64,000 nucleotides of DNA from Paracoccus liaowanqingii. Lineage in GTDB: Bacteria; Pseudomonadota; Alphaproteobacteria; Rhodobacterales; Rhodobacteraceae. Position 1 is the stretch's first letter; the number at the start of each line of letters is the position of its first letter. The notes beneath the pieces are model-generated. The model saw nothing but the letters and a program-made list of their open reading frames with translations. It had not been told where the DNA came from and made no database searches. The stretch is taken from positions 1 to 64,000 of the forward strand of contig NZ_CP040760.1 of the NCBI RefSeq assembly GCF_004683865.2, in the 5' to 3' direction. Shown piece after piece: positions 17,347-25,082 of this stretch. A program made the position numbers and the translations under genes.

Positions 17347-18395
17347 TGATCGCCATCACGATTTCCCCCCCGCACGATCTGCGCGTCGAGACGCTGGACA
17401 TTCCCGCGGCGCCGGGCCCCGGCGAGGTTGCTGTGACCGTCAGCCATGGCGGCATCTGCGGATCCGATCTGCATTACTATCGCCATGGCGGCTTCGGCAC
17501 GGTCCGGGTGCGCCAGACGATGGCCTTGGGCCATGAGGTCAGCGGCACCATCGCTGCCGTCGGGCCGGGAGTGGAGGGACTGGCGCCGGGCGATCCGGTT
17601 GCCGTAAACCCCTCGCGACCTTGCGGGCGCTGCGCCTGGTGCGATGCCGGGAAACCCAACCTGTGTGCGGATATGCGCTTCAGCGGCTCGGCCATGCGCG
17701 ACCCGCACGAACAGGGGCTGTTCCGCAGCGTGCTGACCGTGCCTGCGGCGCAGGCCGTGCGGTTGCCGGCCGGCACCGATCTGGCGCAGGCCGCATTGAC
17801 CGAGCCCCTGGCCGTCTGCCTGCACGCGATCGGTCAGGCGGGCGACATCACCGGGCAGACGGTCCTCATTTCTGGCGCAGGGCCGATCGGCTGCCTTGCG
17901 GTGGCGGTCGCGCGCCATGCTGGAGCGGGACGGATCTTAGTGACCGACATCGCCCCCGACCGGCTGGACCTGGCCCGGCGGATGGGTGCGGATGAGTGCC
18001 TTGATCTGACGGCAGGGACCCACGTGCTGACACCGTGGCAGGCAGATCGGGGCAAGGTCGATCTGGCGGTCGAATGCTCGGGCGCCGAGGCCGCCCTGCA
18101 CGCGGCCTGCGCGGCATTGCGCCCGGCGGGTACGCTGGTCGCGCTTGGGCTGGGGGCCGAGCCTGCGCTGCCCATGTCGCTGGTCGTGACCAAGGAACTG
18201 CGTCTGTTGGGCAGCTTTCGCTTCGACGCCGAATTTGCGCAGGCCGCGCAATTGATTGCCGGGGGGCAAATCGACGTGACCCCGTTGGTCACCGCGGTCT
18301 TTCCGGCGGCCCGCGCCGCCGAGGCCTTCGCCGCCGCCGCGGGGGGCGGGGCGATGAAGGTGCAACTGGACTTTGCCAATACCGATTTCACATAA
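17346..18395 (+). CDS. zinc-dependent L-idonate 5-dehydrogenase-like (MDR family)
   Basis: A 349-residue medium-chain dehydrogenase. ATG 17346 overlaps the SDR stop by one base; the frame is open further upstream only as a shadow. Catalytic zinc ligands are in GGICGSDLHYYRHG (Cys) and GHEVSG (His-Glu); the structural zinc has four Cys in CGRCAWCDAGKPNLC. The Rossmann motif is GAGPIGCLAVAVARHAGAG. The pairing with an IdnO-like SDR mirrors E. coli idnD-idnO, which together turn idonate into gluconate through 5-keto-gluconate. Confidence 0.85.
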   Translation: MIAITISPPHDLRVETLDIPAAPGPGEVAVTVSHGGICGSDLHYYRHGGFGTVRVRQTMALGHEVSGTIAAVGPGVEGLAPGDPVAVNPSRPCGRCAWCDAGKPNLCADMRFSGSAMRDPHEQGLFRSVLTVPAAQAVRLPAGTDLAQAALTEPLAVCLHAIGQAGDITGQTVLISGAGPIGCLAVAVARHAGAGRILVTDIAPDRLDLARRMGADECLDLTAGTHVLTPWQADRGKVDLAVECSGAEAALHAACAALRPAGTLVALGLGAEPALPMSLVVTKELRLLGSFRFDAEFAQAAQLIAGGQIDVTPLVTAVFPAARAAEAFAAAAGGGAMKVQLDFANTDFT

Positions 18396-18409
18396 GGGAG
18401 GAGACCTTG

Positions 18410-19426
18410 ATGAAAATCACCACACTTGGCCACAGCGTGGCCGCACTTGCTCTGATGACCGGCGCCGCCGCGGCGCAGGACTTCAGCTTTCGCTTTCAGT
18501 CATCGGACCCGGCGGGCAACCCCAACTTCATCTTCCAGCAGGAATGGACCGACACCGTCAGCGAGATGACCGAGGGCCGCGTGGCCATCGAACTGCTGCC
18601 CGTCGGCTCGATTGTCGATTACCGCGAGACGCAGGATGCGGTCGGCGCGGGCCTTCTGGACGGCCATATCACCGACACGTCCTATTTCGCTGGCCGCGAC
18701 CCGGCCTTCGGGCTGATCGCCAACCCTGTCGGGGCCTGGGCCTCGCCTGAGCAGATGATCGACTTTGTCGAGAATGGCGGCGGATACGAACTGATGAACG
18801 AACTGAACAACCCCTTCGGGATGCAGTTCATCGGCGTCTCGACCCCGGGGCTTGAGGCCTTCGTGTCCCGCGTGCCGCTGGATTCGGTCGAAGATCTGCA
18901 GGGCGTCAAGGTCCGCTCTCCCGAGGGGCTGATCGCCAATGTCTTCCAGGCAGCGGGTGCCGCGCCTGTCAACCTGCCCGCCTCCGAGGTGTTCACCTCG
19001 CTGGACAAGGGCGTGATCGATGCCGCCGACTATTCGGTGTTCTCGGTCAACCAAGAACTGGGCATGAATGATATTGCGCGCCATCCGGTCTATCCGGGCT
19101 TTCATTCGCTGCCGCTGGTCGAGGTGTCGATGAACAAGGCGAAATGGGACGACTTGCCCGAGGATCTGCAGCAGGCGCTGACCGCCTCCGTCAAGGTGTT
19201 CCAAGAAAATCAGGTAGGCACCTTGATGGAGCGTGACCTTGAGGCGGTCGAGGCCGCCCGTGCGGGTGGCGAAATCACCGTCCATGACTGGTCTGACGAG
19301 GAACGAGCCAAGTTCCGAAACATTGCACGTGGCGAATGGGAAAAGATGGCCTCGCAATCGCCCATGGCGCAGAAGGTCTATGACACTTTGACCGCCCATC
19401 TGCGCGACCGCGGATTGATGGACTGA
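18410..19426 (+). CDS. TRAP transporter solute-binding protein (DctP family)
   Basis: Periplasmic receptor of a tripartite ATP-independent importer for organic or sugar acids; 338 residues. ATG 18410 follows GGGAGGAG, and the product starts with a signal peptide (LALMTGAAAAQDFSFR). The DctP fold is shown by the conserved stretch VKVRSPEGLIANVFQAAGAAPVNL with the carboxylate-binding Arg (VRS), and by EVFTSLDKGVIDAADYS. It follows the dehydrogenase by 14 bp and precedes the Q and M membrane subunits. Confidence 0.93.
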   Translation: MKITTLGHSVAALALMTGAAAAQDFSFRFQSSDPAGNPNFIFQQEWTDTVSEMTEGRVAIELLPVGSIVDYRETQDAVGAGLLDGHITDTSYFAGRDPAFGLIANPVGAWASPEQMIDFVENGGGYELMNELNNPFGMQFIGVSTPGLEAFVSRVPLDSVEDLQGVKVRSPEGLIANVFQAAGAAPVNLPASEVFTSLDKGVIDAADYSVFSVNQELGMNDIARHPVYPGFHSLPLVEVSMNKAKWDDLPEDLQQALTASVKVFQENQVGTLMERDLEAVEAARAGGEITVHDWSDEERAKFRNIARGEWEKMASQSPMAQKVYDTLTAHLRDRGLMD

Positions 19427-19435
19427 GGCATCCGG

Positions 19436-19458
19436 ACCGGCGGGCGCGTCCCGCCGGT
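19436..19458 (+). promoter_or_regulatory. stem-loop between TRAP P and Q genes
   Basis: ACCGGCGGG and CCCGCCGGT form a perfect 9-bp stem with a 5-nt loop, ten bases after the binding-protein stop. No T run follows. Such stems usually protect the upstream binding-protein message and lower expression of the membrane genes. Confidence 0.55.
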
Positions 19459-19484
19459 TCCCGTTTGCGGCGAAGGAGATCCCG

Positions 19485-20084
19485 ATGAAGCCCTCTGTTC
19501 CCCCGACCGTGCTGCCCGACGGCGTGCCGGTCCCGCCCGAGATCCGCGAAGGGATCACCGGTGCCATGCCCGAGGCCGGGCTGCTGGGCCGCTGGATCTT
19601 TCGCGGCGGCTATCTGTTTGCCGCCGGTCTGGTGGTGGCCGCTGCGATTCTGCTGGTCGAGGTCTTCCTGCGCTATGTCCTGAACGCCCCCACCCGGTGG
19701 GCGCACGAGACGACGACGACGCTGTGTGCGCTGGCGTTTCTGTATGGCGGATTGTTCTGCGCGTCGCGCAACAGCCATATCCGCGTCGTCCTGGTCTATG
19801 ACATGCTGAGCGGGCGCGCTCGGCGCGGGCTGGAGGCGGTGATCGCCGCCGTCTCGGCGCTCTCTTCGGCAATGTTCGCTTATGCGGCCTGGACCATGGC
19901 GGATCGCGCGCTGTTCACCCCGGGCGGAGAGTTCCGCCCCGAACGTTCGGGGTCAAGCTGGAACCCGCCCACGCCGGCGCTGATCAAGACCTTCCTGCTG
20001 ATCGTCATGCTGGCCTTGACGGTGCAATTCCTGATCCTAGCCATCAATCATGCCCGCCGCTTTCGGCAAGGAGATCCGCTGTGA
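19485..20084 (+). CDS. TRAP transporter small membrane subunit (DctQ family)
   Basis: A 199-residue protein with four predicted TM helices (YLFAAGLVVAAAILLVEVFLRYVL is the first), the DctQ layout, and a somewhat long soluble N-terminus of about 35 residues. RBS AAGGAG lies before ATG 19485. It bridges the binding protein and the large DctM subunit, whose GTG start overlaps its stop. Confidence 0.9.
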   Translation: MKPSVPPTVLPDGVPVPPEIREGITGAMPEAGLLGRWIFRGGYLFAAGLVVAAAILLVEVFLRYVLNAPTRWAHETTTTLCALAFLYGGLFCASRNSHIRVVLVYDMLSGRARRGLEAVIAAVSALSSAMFAYAAWTMADRALFTPGGEFRPERSGSSWNPPTPALIKTFLLIVMLALTVQFLILAINHARRFRQGDPL

Positions 20085-21397
20085 ATGCCGTTCTGGATCT
20101 GGCTGCCATTGGGATCGGCCCCGCCACCCTGATGATGTTCGGCCTTTTGGTTGCGCTGCTTCTGACCGGACTTCCACTGGCCCTCGTAACGCTGCTGGTT
20201 GCCCTGTCCTTTGCCCTGTTGGGATATGGCGCGATGGCGGTGCCGCTGATCGCCTCCCGCATCTATACCTTCGTGGACAGTTTCGTCTTCGTGTCAGTGC
20301 CGATGTTCGTCTTGATGGCTGCGCTTCTGGACCGATCCGGCATCGCACGGGACCTGTTCGACGCGATGAAGCTGGTCGGACGTCGCATCCGGGGCGGAGT
20401 TGCGGTGCAGACGATTTTTGTCGCCGTGATCCTGGCCGCCATGTCAGGCATCATCGGCGGAGAGATCGTGCTTTTGGGCCTGATCGCCCTGCCACAGATG
20501 CTGCGACAGGGCTATGACCGCAAACTGGCAATAGGGGTGGTCTGCGCGGGTGGAGCGCTCGGATCGATGGTGCCGCCTTCCATTGTGCTAATCATCTACG
20601 GGCTGACGGCGAATGTCTCGATCGGCGATCTGTTCACAGCCGCCTTCCTGCCGGGTTTCATGCTGGCGGGTCTCTATATCGCCTACGTCCTGATCCGCTC
20701 CTATACCTCCGACCATATTGCTCCCATGCCCGACCTGACACCTATTCCGGCGACGGAAAAGCGCCGCTTGCTGAAAGGGCTGGCGCTTCCCCTGCTGGTC
20801 GTGTTCGTCGTCCTGGGCTCGATCTATGGCGGCATCGCCTCGGTCACCGAGGCCTCGGCAGTGGGGGTCGCCGGCGTGCTGGCCTCGACCGTCCTGCGCG
20901 GTGAGTTCAGCTTTGCCATGCTGCGAGATTCCGCGATGCAGACACTGGCCACCGTCGGCATGATCGTCTGGATCGGCATTGGCGCCACCGCGCTGGTGGG
21001 TGTCTACAACCTGATGGGGGGCATCCATTTCGTCTCGAGCCTGATTATCGGCATCTCGGATAACCCCACGGTGATCGTGCTGATCATGATGCTGATCCTG
21101 TTCGTGCTGGGCGCATTTCTGGATTGGGTCGGGATCGCACTGCTGACGATGCCGATCTTCGTGCCGATCATCAAGACACTTGGCTTGGACCCGGTTTGGT
21201 TCGGCGTCGTGTTCTGCATGAACATGCAGATCAGCTTCCTGACACCGCCGTTCGGCCCCGCCGCGTTCTATCTCAAATCCGTAACTCCACCCGAGATTTC
21301 ACTGGGCGAGATTTTCACCGCGTTGCTGCCTTTCATCGGATTGCAGATTATTGCGCTTGGCCTGCTCATCGCGTTCCCTTGGATCGCTGTGTACTGA
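20081..21397 (+). CDS. TRAP transporter large membrane subunit (DctM family)
   Basis: A 438-residue transport subunit of the ion-transporter superfamily with about 12 hydrophobic segments. Family motifs: GGEIVLLGLIALPQML and GALGSMVPPSIVLIIYG in the first half, and TPPFGPAAFYLKSV in the second. It starts with GTG in a GTGA overlap with DctQ. It is the last gene of the sugar-acid operon; no strong terminator follows. Confidence 0.93.
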   Translation: MNAVLDLAAIGIGPATLMMFGLLVALLLTGLPLALVTLLVALSFALLGYGAMAVPLIASRIYTFVDSFVFVSVPMFVLMAALLDRSGIARDLFDAMKLVGRRIRGGVAVQTIFVAVILAAMSGIIGGEIVLLGLIALPQMLRQGYDRKLAIGVVCAGGALGSMVPPSIVLIIYGLTANVSIGDLFTAAFLPGFMLAGLYIAYVLIRSYTSDHIAPMPDLTPIPATEKRRLLKGLALPLLVVFVVLGSIYGGIASVTEASAVGVAGVLASTVLRGEFSFAMLRDSAMQTLATVGMIVWIGIGATALVGVYNLMGGIHFVSSLIIGISDNPTVIVLIMMLILFVLGAFLDWVGIALLTMPIFVPIIKTLGLDPVWFGVVFCMNMQISFLTPPFGPAAFYLKSVTPPEISLGEIFTALLPFIGLQIIALGLLIAFPWIAVY

Positions 21398-21548
21398 CAA
21401 TCACGGGCCACAAAACAAAAATAACGACGCATATGGAACGTCCTTTTGCTTCGACGAGCGGAACACCTTACGTCGATGTCCACCGGCTTCAGTCGTTTGG
21501 AACTGAGATGATCGAAATTAAAGTCTAGCTCTGATCACCTGATTCACA
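21398..21548. other. gap between convergent genes
   Basis: A 31-codon frame (ATG 21433 to 21528) is present but has no convincing RBS. The two flanking genes converge here. No clear bidirectional terminator was found. Confidence 0.4.
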
Positions 21549-22238
21549 TCAAGCCAAGCTTTCAGCCCGCTCAAGTACAGATTCAAGAATCCGGCGGGTG
21601 ATGCCATGAGCATGTTTGTGCAGCTGCTCAAAGCCCTCACATGGCATGAGGCGCTCCATGATTGCCGCTGCAAAGTCGGGATCCATTTTCTGGACGACTT
21701 CAAGGGTTGTCTTCGCTGCATCATGGAATTGCGAAAGGTCGGTGATAATCTTTTCTTCACCCAGTACTTGAGCTGCCGCAGCGATATCAAACATGTCACG
21801 GGGCTGCAGTGCTGATCCCCGGAACACCAGCTTTTTGCCAAGGATCTCGCCTGGAACTTCCCGGGCTACCAACCGCCCCCGAACGTCAATATTCTCCGTA
21901 GGCGCATCGGTGACAGCCGCGCAGCTAATGAAGTCGATTTCGCCGACCCCATCAAAGATGATCTTCAGGGCCCGAGTACCGTCGCCCTCATAGCTGCTCG
22001 GCTCGAGGTCAAGGTCATATTCCTGAATGGTAGGATTGAGGTATGGAAGGTATTGCGGATCCGAGATGAAGATATCGATGTCATGGCTATCGCGATGACC
22101 GATCTGAAGCATGAGCGCGGTGCCGCCCCCAAAGCTCCAATCATGCATGTCGATTCCGCTGTCATTAGCCTGGTCGATGATGCGTAGTGCCTCGTCGAAA
22201 AGATCAGACCAACGGCTCGGTGTTGGCGGGGTGATCAA
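21549..22238 (-). CDS. AbiEii/AbiGii-type nucleotidyltransferase (toxin-like)
   Basis: A 229-residue protein with the nucleotidyltransferase core FGGGTALMLQIGHRDSHDIDIFISD (residues about 36-60), the GG[G]TA...HR-SxDID pattern of AbiEii/MNT-like toxins; a later strand GEIDFI supplies the third acidic position. AbiEii toxins act in abortive phage infection or plasmid maintenance by adding nucleotides to RNA or tRNA. The start is a TTG at 22238 overlapping the stop of the smaller upstream partner, so expression is coupled. Toxicity is inferred from family and gene order only. Confidence 0.8.
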   Translation of the reverse strand: MITPPTPSRWSDLFDEALRIIDQANDSGIDMHDWSFGGGTALMLQIGHRDSHDIDIFISDPQYLPYLNPTIQEYDLDLEPSSYEGDGTRALKIIFDGVGEIDFISCAAVTDAPTENIDVRGRLVAREVPGEILGKKLVFRGSALQPRDMFDIAAAAQVLGEEKIITDLSQFHDAAKTTLEVVQKMDPDFAAAIMERLMPCEGFEQLHKHAHGITRRILESVLERAESLA

Positions 22239-22498
22239 GCCGCCAGCGGAAGCAAATAGCCCGCTAACTCGGAATAGGCTTTCGCAACCTCTGACACGGA
22301 CGCTCTTTCGACACCCATCTCTAATATAAACTGTGCCTGTAACGTCGGGCTGACCTCGGACAGGAAAGCAAAAGCTGCCGCGTCAAAAGAAGAAGCACTT
22401 CCCATGTCGGCGAGCTTTTCTGCTAGTTCCTCAGGCGTCACTGCCACGCTGTAGGGCGCGTTGACAGTGGCGAGGACTTTTGACGCAACAGGTGTCAC
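22235..22498 (-). CDS. small partner of the AbiEii-like protein, putative antitoxin
   Basis: An 87-residue protein from the GTG at 22498, which has AAGGA eight nt upstream; an ATG at 22561 would add 21 residues but its codons span the motif-rich promoter. The sequence is helical (PEELAEKLADMGSASSFDAAAFAFLSEV) and lacks the wHTH of classical AbiEi. It is coupled by a 4-bp overlap to the nucleotidyltransferase, the usual antitoxin-first order. No family was firmly recognised. Confidence 0.6.
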   Translation of the reverse strand: MTPVASKVLATVNAPYSVAVTPEELAEKLADMGSASSFDAAAFAFLSEVSPTLQAQFILEMGVERASVSEVAKAYSELAGYLLPLAA

Positions 22499-22522
22499 CT
22501 GACTATTCCTTGTTGGAGACGC

Positions 22523-22624
22523 CCTTGTGTAAATGATGTCACACAAAAAATCAATCGGCATCCCATTTGCTGAGCAAACATCATGTTCGCTGAACGGGTT
22601 CCCAAAACATCATTTCACAAAAGG
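22523..22624. promoter_or_regulatory. inverted motif copies upstream of the toxin-antitoxin-like pair
   Basis: The motif ACATCATTT-A/C-ACA-(AA)-AGG occurs on the minus strand at 22523-22539 and on the plus strand at 22607-22624, with a third core ACATCAT at 22578-22584. Between them are two short palindromes, TTTGC-TGA-GCAAA (22566-22578) and GTTC-GCT-GAAC (22585-22595). This cluster directly upstream of the operon suits autoregulation, or could be remnants of an element's ends. Confidence 0.4.
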
Positions 22625-23003
22625 CTGCCGGGTGCCGCGCGCAGGCGCGCTCCGATAGTCTCTGGTGAAGAAGATGCCCTCCACGTATAATTTGTATGAG
22701 CTGAACGATCTGCAACACATGCAGCGCAGTCTGGTGGTACCCATCGCCCTTGGCAAAGCCCGGTCCTACCAGCGCGCCACGCAGTGCGGCGATTGCGAAA
22801 ATCCTGCTCATTCAGCGCTTCCTGTATTGAAACGTGCTTGCATCGCTCCACGGCTTCCACAGGCTGTTTCCCATAGCCATGCAGCAGTTCCGCCGGAACT
22901 GCGGATTGGTTCTGTAGTCGATTGGATGCCATTGCCCGGCTCATCTTTCACGGCTCGGAAGCGCCGCAGGGGCGCGATAGCGGCCCGGTGCGCCGCGTCC
23001 GCA
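22625..23003. other. decayed stretch without a supported gene
   Basis: Several frames of 70-110 codons are open on both strands, none with recognisable motifs or a good RBS. Together with the two neighbouring pseudogenes it looks like mobile-element debris. Confidence 0.4.
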
Positions 23004-23541
23004 TCATGACCCTGCATAAGAACGAGAGATAGATTTGGATTCAGTCCGCTTGGTAGACTCGCGTAAACTTACGGCTTTCCCCATCTTGGGCCAGAGCCTT
23101 CGCAAGTCCTGAATCCTCGATTTTGAACGTGGCGAACTCGGCCAGATCGAGCGTGGCGACGTGCTCGGCTTCCACAGCGGTGCGATCTGCGCGGGCAGCT
23201 TGGTCATCATCCGGCGCAGTTGGTCGCCCAGCCCATCGCCCGAGAAGCGCCAGAGCGCGCTTCGTCGCTGACAGACGATAGGCATTGCTGACCTGTCGGA
23301 CCTGCGGCCCTCGTCCGTCATTGGGCACAGGCTCGAAGCGGCGCAATTAGTCCAGAAAGCCGCGATCGCGCAGCGCCTTCAACGCCTGCACAACAGCATC
23401 GCGCAACCGGCGGAGCTTTTCGGTGATGTAGTCCAACGACGGGTCTAGTCGACCGAATTTGAAGTTGACCAGATTGGCGAAGAGGGCCAGCTGTAGCGCG
23501 ACAATCTGGGTGATCCCACCGAAAATCTTGACGAAAGTCAC
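23004..23541 (-). pseudogene. broken replication-type winged-helix protein gene
   Basis: One minus-strand frame runs from a GTG at 23541 (VTFVKIFGGITQIVALQLALF...) to 23041, interrupted by an in-frame TAA at 23347-23349 exactly where family members have Trp (...GFLD-stop-LRRFEPV). A frame change near 23085 then restores a typical C-terminal tail (RESTKRTESKSISRS) ending at 23004. The pattern (GRLDPSLDYI...ALKALRDRGFLDxLRR, then QVSNAYRLS) recalls helix-turn-helix replication or plasmid proteins of Rhodobacterales; this attribution is from memory. At least two lesions, so it is dead. The 5' end also seems missing. Confidence 0.6.
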
Positions 23542-23662
23542 AGCGCCTCACATCAAAGCCATGCCTATGCGGCAAAGATCCTCAGCTGACCGGATACCCC
23601 GGAATGACTGACCCGATGTTGTTGGAGCAGCCGACCGGATGCGTCGGATTGCACAACCCTAG

Positions 23663-24106
23663 GATGGCCTCTCCGGTGTTATGGGTCACGCGGCAGGTCA
23701 TCGCGACGCGGCCCACGATCCGCGTGGGATCGGGCGGGGTGGTGATCCCGACCGGTGCGATCCGCATCGTTGCCCCGTTGGTGCCGCCGCGATGGCTTGT
23801 TTCTTCGGGTGACGCGCCCGACAGCAGCGCCTCCAGCGCGGCCTATGACGATGGCCCCAGCAGGTTGCGCAGCCCGCGTTCGCGGATCGCCGCCTCCCAT
23901 GCCATCAAATTGCTAGCCCAGGCAAGATCGTCGAAACTGACCGGATCGGCGATCAGCCGCCGCGCCAGCAGGAGGCATTGTTCGGTGTCGTCGGTCACCT
24001 GTCCCGCGATCGGCCCATACAAGACCGGATGCCCGTTGCAGGGCGCGACGAACCCGGTGATCTGGCCATAATGTTGGTGGATGGCGGTGCGGGGCAAACT
24101 CTGCAC
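23663..24106 (-). pseudogene. ADP-ribosylglycohydrolase-family gene remnant with internal stop
   Basis: The frame encodes TAIHQHYGQITGFVAP, then AGQVTDDTEQCLLLARRLI and, after an in-frame TAG at 23843-23845, AALEALLSGASPEET, NGATMRIAPVGI and CRVTHNTGEAI. TDDTE and NG-x-MRIAP/HNTGEA are hallmark metal-binding motifs of the DraG/ADP-ribosylglycohydrolase family. The TAG replaces what is probably a Lys codon (AAG). The N-terminal GxxxGDALG motif and the C-terminal half are missing (frame stays open to 23582 but diverges). Family proteins are about 300 residues; only about 150 remain. Confidence 0.7.
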
Positions 24107-24109
24107 ACA

Positions 24110-24285
24110 TAGCCTTTAGCTATGCGACCCCGGAAGAATGGCTCTTTGTGACCAGAGCCACACGCGCCTAGTCTTGTTATGCAGATACGCATGACGACGG
24201 CTTCCATTGCTCGCGAGGTTGAATAGGCCTTTCGCAACGTCAGGCGCGAAAAGCATTTGATGCGACGCCCACGTAAGGAGAAAGC
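24110..24285. other. leader of the catabolic array
   Basis: Contains the probable promoter region of the long plus-strand operon beginning at 24286. No coding sequence or clear palindrome was recognised. Confidence 0.35.
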
Positions 24286-25050
24286 ATGCCTCCCGCCCAA
24301 ACCCCTGACGGCACTGAACGGCGCGATCTGGCCGTGGCCTATCGGCTGATCGCGCATTTCCAGCTGGATGACAGCATCTTTACCCATATCTCCGCCCGAG
24401 CACCCCGCTCGGAGGGGGACGAAGCCTTCCTGATCAATCCCTATGGCTTGCGCTTTGACGAGGTCACCGCCGACAATCTGGTGAGTGTCGACTTGGAAGG
24501 CCAGATCCTGCGCGACAGCTATGGTGCGGGCATCAATGCCGCGGGATTTACCATCCACAGCGCCATCCACGCCGCCCGCCCTGATGCAGCTTGCGTCGTG
24601 CATACACATACCGTGGCGGGCGTCGCTATCTCCTCGATGGAGGAGGGGGTCTTGCCGCTGAACCAGTGGTCGCTGCAATTTTATGACCGGCTAGCCTATC
24701 ACGACTATGAAGGGATTGCGCTGAATCTGGACGAACGGGAACGGCTGGTCGCCGATCTGGGCAATGCCAAAGCGATGATCCTGCGCAATCATGGCCTGCT
24801 GGTAGTAGGTGCGAGTGTGGGCGAGGCGTTCACGCTGATGTACAATCTGGAACGCACTTGCCGTGCGCAGCTGGCCATCCTGTCGGCCTCGGGTGGGACG
24901 CCCCGCCCGGTGCCGCATGACCTGGCCGAGTTCACGGCCGGGCAATACGAAAAGATGACCGCGTTTCGCGGCGATCCCACCCGCAAAGACCCCGAATGGG
25001 AGGCGTATGTCCGCCTGGCGCTGAAAAAATACCCGGATCTGGCAGCATAA
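24286..25050 (+). CDS. class II aldolase/adducin-family protein
   Basis: A 254-residue zinc-dependent aldolase-fold protein, related to fuculose-phosphate aldolase and to non-aldolase members such as decarboxylases. Motifs: DSIFTHISARAP near residue 28, the zinc-binding HTHTVAG (about 106-112) and the late NHGLLVVG. AAGGAGA precedes the ATG. It is the first gene of the 24.3-39.0 kb array, 32 bp before an ABC receptor gene, so it probably acts on a product of the imported compound; the exact reaction is open. Confidence 0.85.
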   Translation: MPPAQTPDGTERRDLAVAYRLIAHFQLDDSIFTHISARAPRSEGDEAFLINPYGLRFDEVTADNLVSVDLEGQILRDSYGAGINAAGFTIHSAIHAARPDAACVVHTHTVAGVAISSMEEGVLPLNQWSLQFYDRLAYHDYEGIALNLDERERLVADLGNAKAMILRNHGLLVVGASVGEAFTLMYNLERTCRAQLAILSASGGTPRPVPHDLAEFTAGQYEKMTAFRGDPTRKDPEWEAYVRLALKKYPDLAA

Positions 25051-25082
25051 GCCGGACCGGGCCCGTCCCAACAAGGAGTGAC

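Noticed and set aside
22585..22605. GTTC/GAAC elements resembling an alphaproteobacterial LexA box
   Set aside because: The GTTC-GTTC spacing is nine bases, not the seven expected for the GTTC-N7-GTTC site.
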